The notes beneath the pieces were generated by a model, which was given only the letters and a program-made list of their open reading frames with translations, was not told the DNA's origin and searched no databases. A stretch of DNA of 64,000 nucleotides from an uncultured Roseobacter sp. (GTDB lineage Bacteria; Pseudomonadota; Alphaproteobacteria; Rhodobacterales; Rhodobacteraceae), in assembly GCF_947488185.1 (NCBI RefSeq), contig NZ_CANKYM010000005.1:310001-374000 (forward strand). The letters are read 5' to 3'. Each line of letters begins with the position of its first letter. Positions within the stretch are counted from its first letter, which is position 1. Positions 1 to 8,143 of this stretch are shown here, piece after piece. The position numbers and the translations under genes are program-made.

Positions 1-992
1 ACGGTCGTCGTCGATCTGCCCGCGCAGCGTGCGCAGCACCTCCGTTACACCCTCGCGGGCGACACCGGACATCAGCATCACCGCGCCGCCACTGGCCTTT
101 TCAAGCGCTTCACGCGCAGCGGCCCTTTCGTCTTCGTCCAATGCGTCGATCTTGTTCAGGACCGTCACCCTTGGCTTTTCCGCAAGGTCGCCGCCATAAG
201 CTTCCAACTCGGTGATGATGGTCTGATAGTCTTCTGCAACGCTCTCGGACGTGCCATCGACCAGGTGCAGCAGAACCGAACAACGCTCCACATGGCCCAG
301 GAAGAGATCCCCCAGCCCCCTGCCCTCGGACGCGCCTTCGATCAGGCCGGGAATGTCAGCCACGACGAATTCGGTATTGTCCACACCGACGACCCCGAGA
401 TTGGGGTGCAGGGTGGTGAACGGATAGTCGGCGATCTTGGGGCGCGCGTTGGATGTGGCCGCAAGGAAGGTGGATTTACCCGCATTGGGCAGCCCCAGCA
501 GCCCCACATCCGCAATCAGTTTCAGCCGCAGCCACAGCGTGCGTTCGACCCCCTCCTGCCCCGGATTGGCCCGGCGCGGCGCCTGATTGGTCGAGGATTT
601 GAAATGCAGGTTGCCAAACCCGCCATTGCCGCCCCGGGCCAGTTGCACGCGCTGGCCCACTTCGGTGAGATCGGCGATCACCGTTTCCTGATCCTCATCC
701 AGGATCTCTGTGCCCACCGGCACCCGCAACACGATATCATCGCCATCCGCACCCGTACGTTGGCGGCCCATGCCGGGGATGCCGTTCTTGGCAAAGAAAT
801 GCTGCTGATAGCGGAAATCGATGAGCGTGTTCAGCCCCTCCACCGCTTCGGCCCAGACCGAGCCACCGGTGCCGCCGTCACCGCCATCGGGCCCGCCGTA
901 TTCGATATACTTCTCCCGCCGGAAGCTGACGCAGCCACCGCCGCCCGCGCCAGAGCGGATGTATACTTTGCACAGATCGAGAAACTTCATGG
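1..992 (-). CDS. obgE: GTPase ObgE/CgtA (3' end outside window)
   Basis: Essential Obg-family GTPase that binds the 50S ribosomal subunit and acts in ribosome assembly and stress signalling. The N-terminus reads MKFLDLCKVYIRSGAGGGG, the start of the glycine-rich Obg fold. It is followed by a G domain with G1 motif GLPNAGKST and G4 motif NKID. About 330 residues are present; the C-terminal end runs off the left edge of the window. The ATG at 992 is the natural family start. The rpmA-rplU pair lies upstream on the same strand, as is usual for obgE, but here three unrelated genes (GNAT, LysE, GNAT) sit between. Identity is near certain. Confidence 0.97.
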
Positions 993-1025
993 GGGCTTCC
1001 TAGCCTTAAGGGGCGCGGCCCTCAA

Positions 1026-1568
1026 TCACAGTTTTCGCAAATAGGTCCAGGTGGGTACGGTGGTGTCACGCGCCACGCTGAAACTTTCGGCATCGCCGAG
1101 GTATTCAAAGCCGCAATGTGTCAGCACCCGCGCCGAGGCCGGATTGTCCTGAAAGACACTGGCGAACATGGTCTTGTTCTCCAGCGGGTTCGCCTGGACC
1201 AGCGCCTGCACCGCGTCCGACGCGAGGCCCGTGTTCCAATAGGGCGGTGCGACCCAATAGCTGACCTCCGACTGGTCGCGATCCATCCGCTCCAGCGAGA
1301 TCAAGCCCATCAGCTCAGAGCCGTCGGCGATGGTGCCATCCATGGCCCAGACGTCTTCGTCCCGGTCATTCGACATGGCGCGGGCGACAAAGGCTTCGGT
1401 CCGGCCGGGCGGCAGAGGGTGTGGAATGCTGGTGGTCATGCGCGCCACGCGTTCATCGCCGCCATAAAGCTCGATCAGCCCCATGTCAGACTTGCGCAGG
1501 GGCCGCAGAACAAAACGCTCCGTTTCAACGGTCGGCTGTACCGTGATCTTTCCCATTTCCACCGTCAT
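1026..1568 (-). CDS. GNAT family N-acetyltransferase
   Basis: A 180-residue acetyltransferase of the RimJ/RimL-like GNAT class. It has the typical opening TERFVLRPLRKSD, a central strand-rich segment (SEVSYWVAPPYWNTGLASDAVQ) matching the acetyl-CoA-binding motif A region, and the late NPASARVLTHCGFEYLG motif. The substrate cannot be told; it could be a protein N-terminus or a small molecule. An in-frame extension 20 codons upstream exists. The ATG at 1568 is preferred because it overlaps the upstream LysE stop codon as ATGA, which implies translational coupling. Last gene of a three-gene operon running towards obgE. Confidence 0.85.
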   Translation of the reverse strand: MTVEMGKITVQPTVETERFVLRPLRKSDMGLIELYGGDERVARMTTSIPHPLPPGRTEAFVARAMSNDRDEDVWAMDGTIADGSELMGLISLERMDRDQSEVSYWVAPPYWNTGLASDAVQALVQANPLENKTMFASVFQDNPASARVLTHCGFEYLGDAESFSVARDTTVPTWTYLRKL

Positions 1569-2167
1569 GTCCCTCCTCCGAACAATACGAACAACACCGA
1601 CGCGACGGTTACCGCCGCGAGGGTCCACATTAGATAAGGCTCCATTGCCGTTCCTGCTATGGTGCTTGCGATCCCCTCACCGGCAAGTGTCCAGAGCGGA
1701 TGCAGCAGAACCTGGCAACCGAGCAATACAGCAGCAATGGTTGCTGTTGCCTCAATAACCGGCGTGCCGGGGGCCACGAAGGCCGTGAATCCGCCCACAA
1801 TCATGGCCCAGGCCTTGGGGTTAAGCGGATGCACGATCAGGCCCGCGGCAAAACCGGGGGCCGCTTGCGCCTGATCCACGTCGCCCAGCCGCGCATGCGC
1901 CACGCGCCATGCCAGCCAGATGATGTAGGCAGCCGAGGCGTATTTCAGCGCCTCGAAGATCCAGGGCGCCTGCTCTGCCAGTTCCATCAGGCCAAACCCA
2001 ACGGGCCAGATCACCAACTGCTTGCCAAGCGCGACACCCGCCACAAAGGGTAGCGCTGCGCGAAAGCCATAGCGCGCCCCGGTGGTCATCAGGGCCATAT
2101 TGGCCGGTCCTGGCGTGCCGACCTGACTGGCCGCGAAAATCGCGAAAGAGGTGACCGCGACGCTCAT
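1565..2167 (-). CDS. LysE/RhtB family amino-acid exporter
   Basis: Inner-membrane exporter of about 200 residues, the usual size for LysE/RhtB/LeuE permeases that export amino acids or their analogues. The N-terminus carries the family signature (SQVGTPGPANMALMTTGARYG) followed by five to six hydrophobic segments and a conserved HPLNPKAW motif near residue 120. The start at 2167 is chosen because it overlaps the stop of the preceding acetyltransferase as ATGA; a start five codons upstream is possible. Flanked on both sides by GNAT acetyltransferases with overlapping reading frames, which hints at a small detoxification or export unit. Substrate unknown. Confidence 0.85.
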   Translation of the reverse strand: MSVAVTSFAIFAASQVGTPGPANMALMTTGARYGFRAALPFVAGVALGKQLVIWPVGFGLMELAEQAPWIFEALKYASAAYIIWLAWRVAHARLGDVDQAQAAPGFAAGLIVHPLNPKAWAMIVGGFTAFVAPGTPVIEATATIAAVLLGCQVLLHPLWTLAGEGIASTIAGTAMEPYLMWTLAAVTVASVLFVLFGGGT

Positions 2168-2664
2168 GCTGCCGCACTCCACTGCTCGGCAGATAGGACC
2201 ATCTGCTGGATCTCAACCTCTGCACTTTCGAGAAGGCTGTGCCGCCACACGAGGTCCGCATCCGCGAAGCCAAGCCCGCACAGCACCCGACGCGAGGCGG
2301 CATTTCCGACCCGGTGCCCGGACATCAGCGGTACTTGCGTTCTTGCAAAATACCGCTCGATCAACGCGCGCGCAGCCTCGCTGGCGTATCCATGCCCACA
2401 GAAGGGTTCGCCGAGCCAATAGCCCAACTCCTCATCGATCCCGCAGCCGCCAATCAGCTCGCCATTCAGGGTGATGACCAGCGCCTCATCCTGCACCCGA
2501 TCCCGGGCAAAAAACGCCAGTGCATCGGCCTCGGTATAGGGATGCGGAACACCCGGCAACCATCGCGCGACGGTGTGATTGCCGATCAGCGCGGCCACAG
2601 CGCCCGCATCCTCCGCCCGGTGCGGGCGCAGAACGAGGCGTTGGGTCTGGATGCATTCTGACAT
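2164..2664 (-). CDS. GNAT family N-acetyltransferase
   Basis: A 166-residue RimJ/RimL-type acetyltransferase. It opens with ECIQTQRLVLRPHRAEDAGA and ends with the motif NAASRRVLCGLGF, both standard for this class. The middle part (GYWLGEPFCGHGYASEAARAL) matches the acetyl-CoA pyrophosphate-binding region. It is only loosely similar to the second acetyltransferase two genes downstream, so this is not a recent duplication. First gene of the operon; its stop overlaps the LysE start. Acceptor substrate not deducible from sequence. Confidence 0.85.
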   Translation of the reverse strand: MSECIQTQRLVLRPHRAEDAGAVAALIGNHTVARWLPGVPHPYTEADALAFFARDRVQDEALVITLNGELIGGCGIDEELGYWLGEPFCGHGYASEAARALIERYFARTQVPLMSGHRVGNAASRRVLCGLGFADADLVWRHSLLESAEVEIQQMVLSAEQWSAAA

Positions 2665-2692
2665 CGGCTTGGCCTAACACTTTGGTGTGGCG

Positions 2693-2729
2693 AAAATGAG
2701 AAAGGGGACCGGCGGTGTCGCCGATCCCC
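2693..2729 (-). terminator. Intrinsic terminator after rpmA
   Basis: On the minus strand an 11-bp GC-rich stem (one G-T pair) closes on an ACAC loop (arms 2719-2729 and 2704-2714) and is followed by TTTCTCATTTT. It lies 30 bases past the rpmA stop and separates the ribosomal-protein operon from the GNAT/LysE operon. Confidence 0.8.
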
Positions 2730-2758
2730 CTGAATGTGTCATGTCCTTGGGAAAAGGC

Positions 2759-3028
2759 TTATTCAGCGGCCTCCGCCACTGGCAGGACCGAAATAAACGT
2801 ACGGTTCTTAAGGCCCTTGTGGAAGGTCACGGCGCCGTCGACGGTTGCAAAGATCGTGTGATCCTTGCCCATGCCCACGCCTTCACCCGGCCAGAACTTG
2901 GTGCCGCGCTGACGCACGATGATGTTGCCGGGGATGGCCGCCTGGCCACCATAAAGTTTCACGCCAAGGCGACGACCCGCTGAGTCGCGACCGTTCCGGG
3001 ATGAACCACCTGCTTTTTTATGTGCCAT
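2759..3028 (-). CDS. rpmA: 50S ribosomal protein L27
   Basis: An 89-residue protein with the canonical L27 start MAHKKAGGSSRNGRDSAGRR and the motif GNIIVRQRGTKFWPGEGVGMGKDHT. L27 reaches into the peptidyl-transferase centre with its N-terminal tail and supports tRNA positioning and subunit assembly. No Firmicutes-type cleavable N-terminal extension is present. It follows rplU by 11 bases, the near-universal rplU-rpmA arrangement, and is closed by an intrinsic terminator. Confidence 0.98.
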   Translation of the reverse strand: MAHKKAGGSSRNGRDSAGRRLGVKLYGGQAAIPGNIIVRQRGTKFWPGEGVGMGKDHTIFATVDGAVTFHKGLKNRTFISVLPVAEAAE

Positions 3029-3039
3029 TTGGTCTCTCC

Positions 3040-3714
3040 TTAGCCTTTAGCCAGTTCTTTGGCCTGTTCGATCCAGCCTTCACGCTCGATCCGGCCTTTG
3101 AACGACAGTTTCTCGTCCATAGCAGCAACGTCCTCTTCGGTCCATGCCGCAATCTGCGCAAAGGAGGTCACGCCGCCTTCGATCAGTTTTTTCTCAAGCG
3201 CCGGGCCCACGCCGGACAGCTTTTTCAGATCGTCCGCGCCCGCGTCGGCCTTGGCTGCCTTGGGAGCCGCTTTTGCCTTCGGCGCGTCGGCCTTGGCTTC
3301 GGCTTTCTTCGGGGCCGCTTTCTTGGGTGCTGCCGCTTCGACCGCTTTCGCGGAAACGGAGCCTGCGCCCATGGCTGCTTTCACACCCGATTTATCCGCG
3401 CCGGAGGCCAGAATATCGGTGACCTTGATCAGGGTCAGTTTCTGACGGTGGCCCTTCGTGCGCTTGGAAGAGTGCTTCCGGCGGCGCTTGACGAAGTTGA
3501 TGACCTTCTCGCCCTTGACCTGATCGACGACCTCGGCCTGAACGCCGGCGTCTTTGACGAAGGGTGCGCCGACAACGGTCTTGTCGCCCCCCAGCATCAG
3601 AATATCGTTGAATTGAACGGTTTCACCCGCATCAGCAGCCAGCTTCTCAACACGGAGCGTATCGCCCGCCTGAACCTTGTACTGCTTGCCGCCAGTCTTG
3701 AGGACTGCAAACAT
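3040..3714 (-). CDS. rplU: 50S ribosomal protein L21 with C-terminal helix-hairpin-helix tail
   Basis: Residues 1 to about 100 are ribosomal protein L21 (MFAVLKTGGKQYKVQAGDTL; RRRKHSSKRTKGHRQKLT), which binds 23S rRNA. A lysine/alanine-rich linker follows, then a helix-hairpin-helix-like module of about 60 residues (LKKLSGVGPALEKKLIEGGV). Total length is 224 residues against about 103 for ordinary L21; such extended L21 proteins are known in Rhodobacteraceae. The reading frame stays open upstream, but the ATG at 3714 has a clear ribosome-binding site (AAAGGAA) and starts the conserved L21 sequence. The role of the tail is unknown; the fold suggests nucleic-acid contact. Confidence 0.95.
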   Translation of the reverse strand: MFAVLKTGGKQYKVQAGDTLRVEKLAADAGETVQFNDILMLGGDKTVVGAPFVKDAGVQAEVVDQVKGEKVINFVKRRRKHSSKRTKGHRQKLTLIKVTDILASGADKSGVKAAMGAGSVSAKAVEAAAPKKAAPKKAEAKADAPKAKAAPKAAKADAGADDLKKLSGVGPALEKKLIEGGVTSFAQIAAWTEEDVAAMDEKLSFKGRIEREGWIEQAKELAKG

Positions 3715-3812
3715 AGCATTTCCTTTGCTCAACCGCGTCCTGTGGTCCCCAAGCTTGGGCGTTTTGGCCTGACGGCCACCTCGAACAGCGCACTCCGGTC
3801 GGAGTGATCGTT

Positions 3813-3844
3813 TTAAAAGAGAACAAGGCCCGGCGAACCGGACC
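3813..3844 (-). terminator. Intrinsic terminator between DUF2059 operon and rplU
   Basis: Read on the minus strand, a 7-bp stem (one G-T pair) with a TTCG loop (3827-3844) is followed by TTGTTCTCTTTT. It lies about 55 bases past the stop of the DUF2059 gene and 100 bases before rplU, so it most likely ends the upstream operon. A second small inverted repeat (CACTCCG/CGGAGTG, 3791-3806) sits just downstream in the rplU leader. Confidence 0.65.
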
Positions 3845-3899
3845 TCATTTATGAAGCCGCCATGTGCACCACCCACACGCCCATGTCAAGCACGATCCC

Positions 3900-4706
3900 T
3901 CAGATATCGTTGCCCGCCGCGTTGAGGGCCACAGCCCGCCCCAGACCATAGGCGATGTCGGTGAAAACGCTCTCGTATCCTTTGAAAAGCGCAGCATTTA
4001 GCTGCTTGCCTGCCGGGCTGCGTGAAAAGGCCACATAGGCTTCGAGGTCACTGATCTCCAGCGGTTGCTGGGCCAGCAGGAAGTATCCGTGCAGCCAGGA
4101 TTGCGCCTCTGTCCGCAACGTCTGCTCCGACTCCCATACTTGCGCAAGGATCTGGTCTTCCGTCATCTGCAGCAACCCGCCATCCGCCAGGCCGCGGGAG
4201 AATTGATAGCTGGCGCTCATGGTCAAGGCCACGTTCAGCTCCAGAAAGTCATTGGCCGTGACGAATTCCGTCAGCAAACGGCGATGCGGATCATCGTCTG
4301 GCAGGCTGGCAAAGGCTTCGGAGGCGGCTTCTTCAACGGAAGGGTCCATCATTGCCTTGCGCGCGGCGATCTCCAACCCTGTAATACGTTGCCCGCGCAG
4401 GCTGTCAAAGAACTGCACCGCCACGTCAAGCGCCTCCGGATTCATGCTCGTTTTCACCGCGTGATAGAAACTGTCCTCGATGGCGTTGGGCGCATAGAGT
4501 TGAGAGACCTGCTCCTGCCAGAAAGCGCCCCCCTGCCCGTTCAGCATATCGTCGTTGAGGCCTTGGGCGTCGCTCAACCCTTCTGTGCGCAGGGCATCTA
4601 CCAGTTCCGGCACCCGCAGCGCGTCCATCAGCACGGTCACCCGCGCATCCGCCCAGAGCGGCACGGCCATCAGGCAAAACGCAAAGGCAAGGACGGCGGC
4701 GCGCAT
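3900..4706 (-). CDS. Exported DUF2059-type protein (second of a pair)
   Basis: A 268-residue protein with a cleavable signal peptide (MRAAVLAFAFCLMAVPLWA), so probably periplasmic. The body is helical and acidic; the segment ISDLEAYVAFSRSPAGKQLNAALFKGYE matches the core of DUF2059, where a C-terminal helix pair carries a YxxFxxSPxGxxL-type motif. It lies three bases downstream of a similar gene, and both share the layout of two repeated helical halves. Function of the family is not established. Confidence 0.7.
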   Translation of the reverse strand: MRAAVLAFAFCLMAVPLWADARVTVLMDALRVPELVDALRTEGLSDAQGLNDDMLNGQGGAFWQEQVSQLYAPNAIEDSFYHAVKTSMNPEALDVAVQFFDSLRGQRITGLEIAARKAMMDPSVEEAASEAFASLPDDDPHRRLLTEFVTANDFLELNVALTMSASYQFSRGLADGGLLQMTEDQILAQVWESEQTLRTEAQSWLHGYFLLAQQPLEISDLEAYVAFSRSPAGKQLNAALFKGYESVFTDIAYGLGRAVALNAAGNDI

Positions 4707-4709
4707 CGG

Positions 4710-5549
4710 TCAGAGGTCCTGACTGGGTTGTAGCGCGCTCATCCGATCGGCCACGGCCTCATACCGGTTGGCCATGATCTCGAACTGCACCGCATTCATC
4801 AACTCATAAACCCGCTGCATCTTGGGATTTTCGAGCGCATCCGCATAGGCCGTGACATCGGCGTCCGAAAACGCCTGATAGGTATAGGCCGACCCCGACA
4901 GCGCGGAGATCTGCATGCTGCGCCGCATCTCCCCCTCCTGCGATTTGAGGCTTTCGCGCAGGTCGGCTTCCTCCATACGCAATTCAATGACGCCAGCCGC
5001 CGCCGCCGCCATCAGAAACCGCACCTGTACCTCCTGGATGGCACGGATCGAGGCATCTTCAGATCCCGTCGCCTTGTTGAGCCGCTTCAATTCTTCCAGA
5101 CGGGGCGAGCCGATCTGCACCAGCCCGGCAACAATCGCCTCTCCGCTTTCGCTCTTGAGCTCCTCATCTTCCTTCATATGCGAGGCGTTTTCCGCCACAA
5201 CCAAACGTTGGCCCAGGTCGGACGCATAGAAATCGACCGCGTGGGTCAGAAGCTCGTCGCTCAAGGTCTGAGACAAGATATCCAGCGCCATGGCGTGCAT
5301 CTGGTCCGTATCGAAGACATCTTCCACAAGACGGGTCCACTCTGACCCGAAATCATCCGCCTCCAGCCCGATCATGTTCGGTGCCGTCTCTGCTGTCAGC
5401 TTGATGCTCTCCAGCGCCACGTCAAAGCCAGTCACTTCCAGAAACGCCTCAAGCCGGTCTAGATCGGCCGTGCGGGCCTGCCCTGCAAGCACACCTGCCA
5501 TCACTGTTACCATTAGGAACGAAGCGCACTGTCGGATCAAAGGTGTCAT
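4710..5549 (-). CDS. Exported DUF2059-type protein (first of a pair)
   Basis: A 279-residue protein with a signal peptide (MTPLIRQCASFLMVTVMAGVLAGQA). It contains the DUF2059-like helix motif twice: LTHAVDFYASDLGQRLVVAE near residue 105 and VTAYADALENPKMQRVYELM near residue 235. It forms an operon with the next gene (3-base gap), and the two look like diverged paralogues. No catalytic motif is visible; a periplasmic structural or chaperone-like role is a guess only. Confidence 0.7.
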   Translation of the reverse strand: MTPLIRQCASFLMVTVMAGVLAGQARTADLDRLEAFLEVTGFDVALESIKLTAETAPNMIGLEADDFGSEWTRLVEDVFDTDQMHAMALDILSQTLSDELLTHAVDFYASDLGQRLVVAENASHMKEDEELKSESGEAIVAGLVQIGSPRLEELKRLNKATGSEDASIRAIQEVQVRFLMAAAAAGVIELRMEEADLRESLKSQEGEMRRSMQISALSGSAYTYQAFSDADVTAYADALENPKMQRVYELMNAVQFEIMANRYEAVADRMSALQPSQDL

Positions 5550-6062
5550 GTCGGTCTCCTGTAGGGGCGTTTTGCCGTTCGTGGAAAACTTAAGTGTTTT
5601 AATCCGCAGGGCAATGAAATTTCCCGTGTAAGGCGCTGGCTGGCCAATAGGCTCTCATCACAGGCGGAAGAGCCAACGGGTCCCAACCGTAGCACCTTAG
5701 GAGAGTTGCCGGTGTCTTTGAACGGGATGTCTCAGGCCTGTTCCGAGGTCGCTATGAATCGTCAAAGCCACGCAGATCGGGTTTTGAAGTCCAGAATATG
5801 GGGCGTCAGGGCAAACCCCTTCCACCATAAATAGCGCCCCTTGGCGTCCACATCGTCCAGATACAAAGCCAATCAATATCTGTTCGCCTTTGCTGTGCCG
5901 TGACGCCGCAAGTGCACTGCCCCGGTGAGGCAAAGAAAGGGCACAGAAACCGAGGCAGCCGCGCGTGACGCCCCCTACTCAGCCATAAGCCGCGCAATGC
6001 CACCTATTGGCTCGACACCGTTTCTCACGTTCCACACTGGAAAGCGGCAAAATCCAGATGAA
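5550..6062. other. Intergenic stretch without a recognisable gene
   Basis: About 510 bases upstream of the DUF2059 pair. Short ORFs occur in several frames but none has a convincing start site or protein-like composition. The part next to 5549 presumably holds the DUF2059 promoter. No strong hairpin or repeat was seen. Confidence 0.5.
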
Positions 6063-6287
6063 TTACAGCCCCAAATCCTTGCGCAGCAGACGATTGACCC
6101 GCTCGCTTGCATTTTCATCCGCCGCGCGCAGAGCCGCTGCGACGTCTGGATCCAGCGTGAAGTTCAAGCGCACACGCTTTTTTCGAGCATCCAGAAAGGG
6201 TCTGCCGCGCTTTGCCTTTTTAAAGAAATACGCATCAAGCTCGCGCACCTTACCGCCTGTGCTGGTCAATGGCTCAGATTTTGTCAT
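6063..6287 (-). CDS. Small ribbon-helix-helix protein (BrnA/CopG-like)
   Basis: A 74-residue basic protein. The C-terminal half (KKRVRLNFTLDPDVAAALRAADENASERVNRLLRKDL) fits a ribbon-helix-helix fold: one beta strand (VRLNFTLD) followed by two helices, as in BrnA/CopG-type antitoxins and repressors. Such proteins dimerise and bind operator DNA. No BrnT-like or other toxin gene is recognisable on either side, so it is either a solitary regulator or the survivor of a broken toxin-antitoxin pair. It lies close to a degraded integrative element. Confidence 0.55.
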   Translation of the reverse strand: MTKSEPLTSTGGKVRELDAYFFKKAKRGRPFLDARKKRVRLNFTLDPDVAAALRAADENASERVNRLLRKDLGL

Positions 6288-6773
6288 ATCCTTTTCCTTT
6301 CACCTCGCTTGTATTTACCCGGCGGAGATCAATGGCACCTGATTTTCCGGTGCGAGCCGTCCTCAAAGGAAATACAGGTGTCAGCAATCGTCCGATGGTG
6401 AAAAGCGCCGCTCTTGCCGCGCAGTCAACGCAGCGTCCTTGTCCGACAGAACTGTTGACGCAAGCCAAAAGTCATGCGCGCGCGATTCAGCTTCATTTCA
6501 CCCAATCTCCACATATTTTTATACACACGTTAATCCATGCAATCAACAAGAAACAATGCACTGGCTTCGTGAAAACCACGAGCGGGCACTGGAAGGCAGC
6601 AAGCGTCGCGGCCTGTAGACCGATCTTGCAGCCCACATCCGCAACACCGCGACGCAAAAAGGCCAGCACCAAACAAGGGAAAAACGCACCAGAACTTGAA
6701 ATCCAAAAACCAGTTTTCAAACCGATAAAGGGCCTTGCGGGCGGAATAGGAAAAGCGTAGGGAAATCAACCAC
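6288..6773. other. Intergenic stretch before tRNA-Ser
   Basis: Nearly 490 bases with moderate GC content and several short overlapping ORFs on both strands, none convincing. No toxin-like partner for the ribbon-helix-helix gene could be read here. The right end should contain the tRNA promoter. Confidence 0.4.
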
Positions 6774-6863
6774 GGAGAGGTGCCGGAGTGGTCGAACGGG
6801 GCGGTCTCGAAAACCGTTGTGGGTGCAAGCCCACCCAGGGTTCGAATCCCTGTCTCTCCGCCA
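6774..6863 (+). tRNA. tRNA-Ser (anticodon CGA)
   Basis: Full cloverleaf of 90 bases including an encoded CCA end. The 7-bp acceptor stem pairs GGAGAGG with TCTCTCC (one G-T). The anticodon stem GCGGT/ACCGT encloses loop CTCGAAA, giving anticodon CGA, which reads UCG. A long variable arm (GTGGGTGCAAGCCCAC) is typical of serine tRNA, and the T arm is CAGGG-TTCGAAT-CCCTG. An integrase remnant starts 140 bases downstream in the same direction, so the 3' end is a likely attachment site. Confidence 0.96.
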
Positions 6864-7002
6864 TGACCACCTTTCGTTTCATCGAATTATTGCTGGTTGT
6901 AAAATCGCTATATTTTCATAGTCACTTGGCAACTTTCGCTTTGGATTAGCTTTTGCCCGATTGTACTACTGTACTTTCGTTGAGTGGTACACATCGTGGT
7001 AA

Positions 7003-7455
7003 TTGTTGATGGCGACGCTATGCGGCAAGCTTACAAAGAAACTGGTAGAGAACCTTGAACCCGGTCGCCACGGCGATGGCGGGGGGTTGTATCTGGTCGT
7101 TGACCGGTCTGGCGCGCGGCGCTGGATTGTTCGCGTTACCGTGAAAGGTCAGAAAAACCGCAAGGGCGCACCGCTGCGGACGGATTTCAGTTTGGCGCGC
7201 GCGGATATCGTCACGCTCAATCAAGCGAGAGAACGCGCGCTTGAATATCGCCGGATGGCCAAGGCTGGCTTGAATCCTCGGTTTAAGGCTCATCGCGAAA
7301 TCCCGACCTTTGAAGAAATCAGCCGCCAGGTGCATATCGACCGCCTGCCGACGTGGAAAACACGGCGCTCCGGTTGCGCCAGTGACCACTATGCGGACGA
7401 AGTGGGCGTTCGCTATCAAGCTCAATGCCTTAACCGTCAGGAACTATCGAAGTAA
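7003..7455 (+). pseudogene. Truncated tyrosine-recombinase integrase (N-terminal part only)
   Basis: Residues 3 to about 115 match the N-terminal arm-binding domain (DUF4102-like) of P4-type phage/island integrases: the motif PGRHGDGGGLYLVV and the stretch QARERALEYRRMAKAGLNPRF leading to PTFEEISRQVH. Full-length enzymes have about 400 residues, with core-binding and catalytic domains carrying R-H-R-Y. Here the frame becomes unrelated after TWKTRR and stops at about 150 residues, so the recombinase is dead. Its place just after tRNA-Ser marks an old tRNA-targeted insertion. Confidence 0.8.
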
Positions 7456-7883
7456 TGCGTCACCTTTGATTGCACTTCGTTGAGCGTAGCCTTCAATCTG
7501 GTAAGCTCGGTGTGTTGCGAGGTCAGTTCGGGCGCATACCGCGAGATCAGGTATTCCCGGCGGTCAGTCATGTCGACCAAGTGCTTGGCCGTCTTCTTCT
7601 TCAGACGCAAAGTATTACAGAAATCGTCATCCGCTAGGTTGTGTAGACGTCCGCGAATGCGCTCCGGACTTTCCCCGCTGCGACGCAAAAACGCATTCAA
7701 AAACAATTCAGTGGCGTGAATTGCGCAAAGACGAGCGGGAGCGTACGAAAGTGCACGCCCCTTTTTCGCCGCATCAAACAAGGCATTAGCAGCTTCGGAG
7801 TAGGCTGAGGCCAAGTTCAGAATCTCGTCTGGACTTGCATCACTTCCGGGGTAGTTTTCGGGGCTTTCTGGTAGGTCTTTCAC
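7437..7883 (-). CDS. HEPN-like helical protein of unknown function
   Basis: A 148-residue, mainly helical protein. Residues 25-75 (ASAYSEAANALFDAAKKGR, then RLCAIHATELFLNAFL) resemble the helix pair of HEPN-domain proteins, and R51-x4-H56 fits the R-x4-6-H spacing seen in HEPN ribonucleases. In those enzymes the motif normally lies in a later helix, so the assignment is tentative. It starts at GTG 7883, overlapping the stop of a short upstream ORF as GTGA. It overlaps the dead integrase tail by 19 bases on the opposite strand. Base composition differs from the surrounding core genome, so it is probably island cargo. Confidence 0.5.
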   Translation of the reverse strand: MKDLPESPENYPGSDASPDEILNLASAYSEAANALFDAAKKGRALSYAPARLCAIHATELFLNAFLRRSGESPERIRGRLHNLADDDFCNTLRLKKKTAKHLVDMTDRREYLISRYAPELTSQHTELTRLKATLNEVQSKVTHYFDSS

Positions 7884-8086
7884 TGGCCAATCTTGCTTAG
7901 ACTCGGTTCAAAGAGCTGACCACTCAAATCGGGCAAAACTATGTCTCCACAAAAGGTCTCTTTGAGCATCCCGGTGGGTTCGCTTTGGGCTCTCATCGGA
8001 CATTTACTGCAATGTGCACCAATGACGGCAACGCGGACTTCGTAGACATTCATTTGAAAGGTTTGGACAGAGAACGCTATCTGCAC
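7880..8086 (-). CDS. Doubtful short ORF upstream of the HEPN-like gene
   Basis: A 68-codon frame (GTG start; an ATG at 8053 would give 57 residues) whose stop overlaps the start of the HEPN-like gene. It contains several cysteines (GAHCSKCPM) but no family I recognise. The opposite strand carries an equally protein-like reading over the same bases, so only one of the two can be real. Low confidence. Confidence 0.2.
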   Translation of the reverse strand: MQIAFSVQTFQMNVYEVRVAVIGAHCSKCPMRAQSEPTGMLKETFCGDIVLPDLSGQLFEPSLSKIGQ

Positions 8087-8143
8087 GAATGGAGTATTGT
8101 TGCAACCTGGTGTGGTATTTTATGTGGCCTAAAACTGGTGTAG
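7901..8143 (+). pseudogene. Possible 5'-truncated coding remnant
   Basis: An open frame of 80 codons between an in-frame TAG (7898-7900) and TAG (8141-8143) without a usable start near its beginning. The translation is protein-like, for example FKELTTQIGQNYVSTKGLFE and LKGLDRERYLHEWSIVATW, with a balanced composition. It could be the C-terminal end of a gene whose 5' part was lost. It is antisense to the short ORF 7880-8086, with which it competes as an explanation. No family recognised. Confidence 0.3.
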
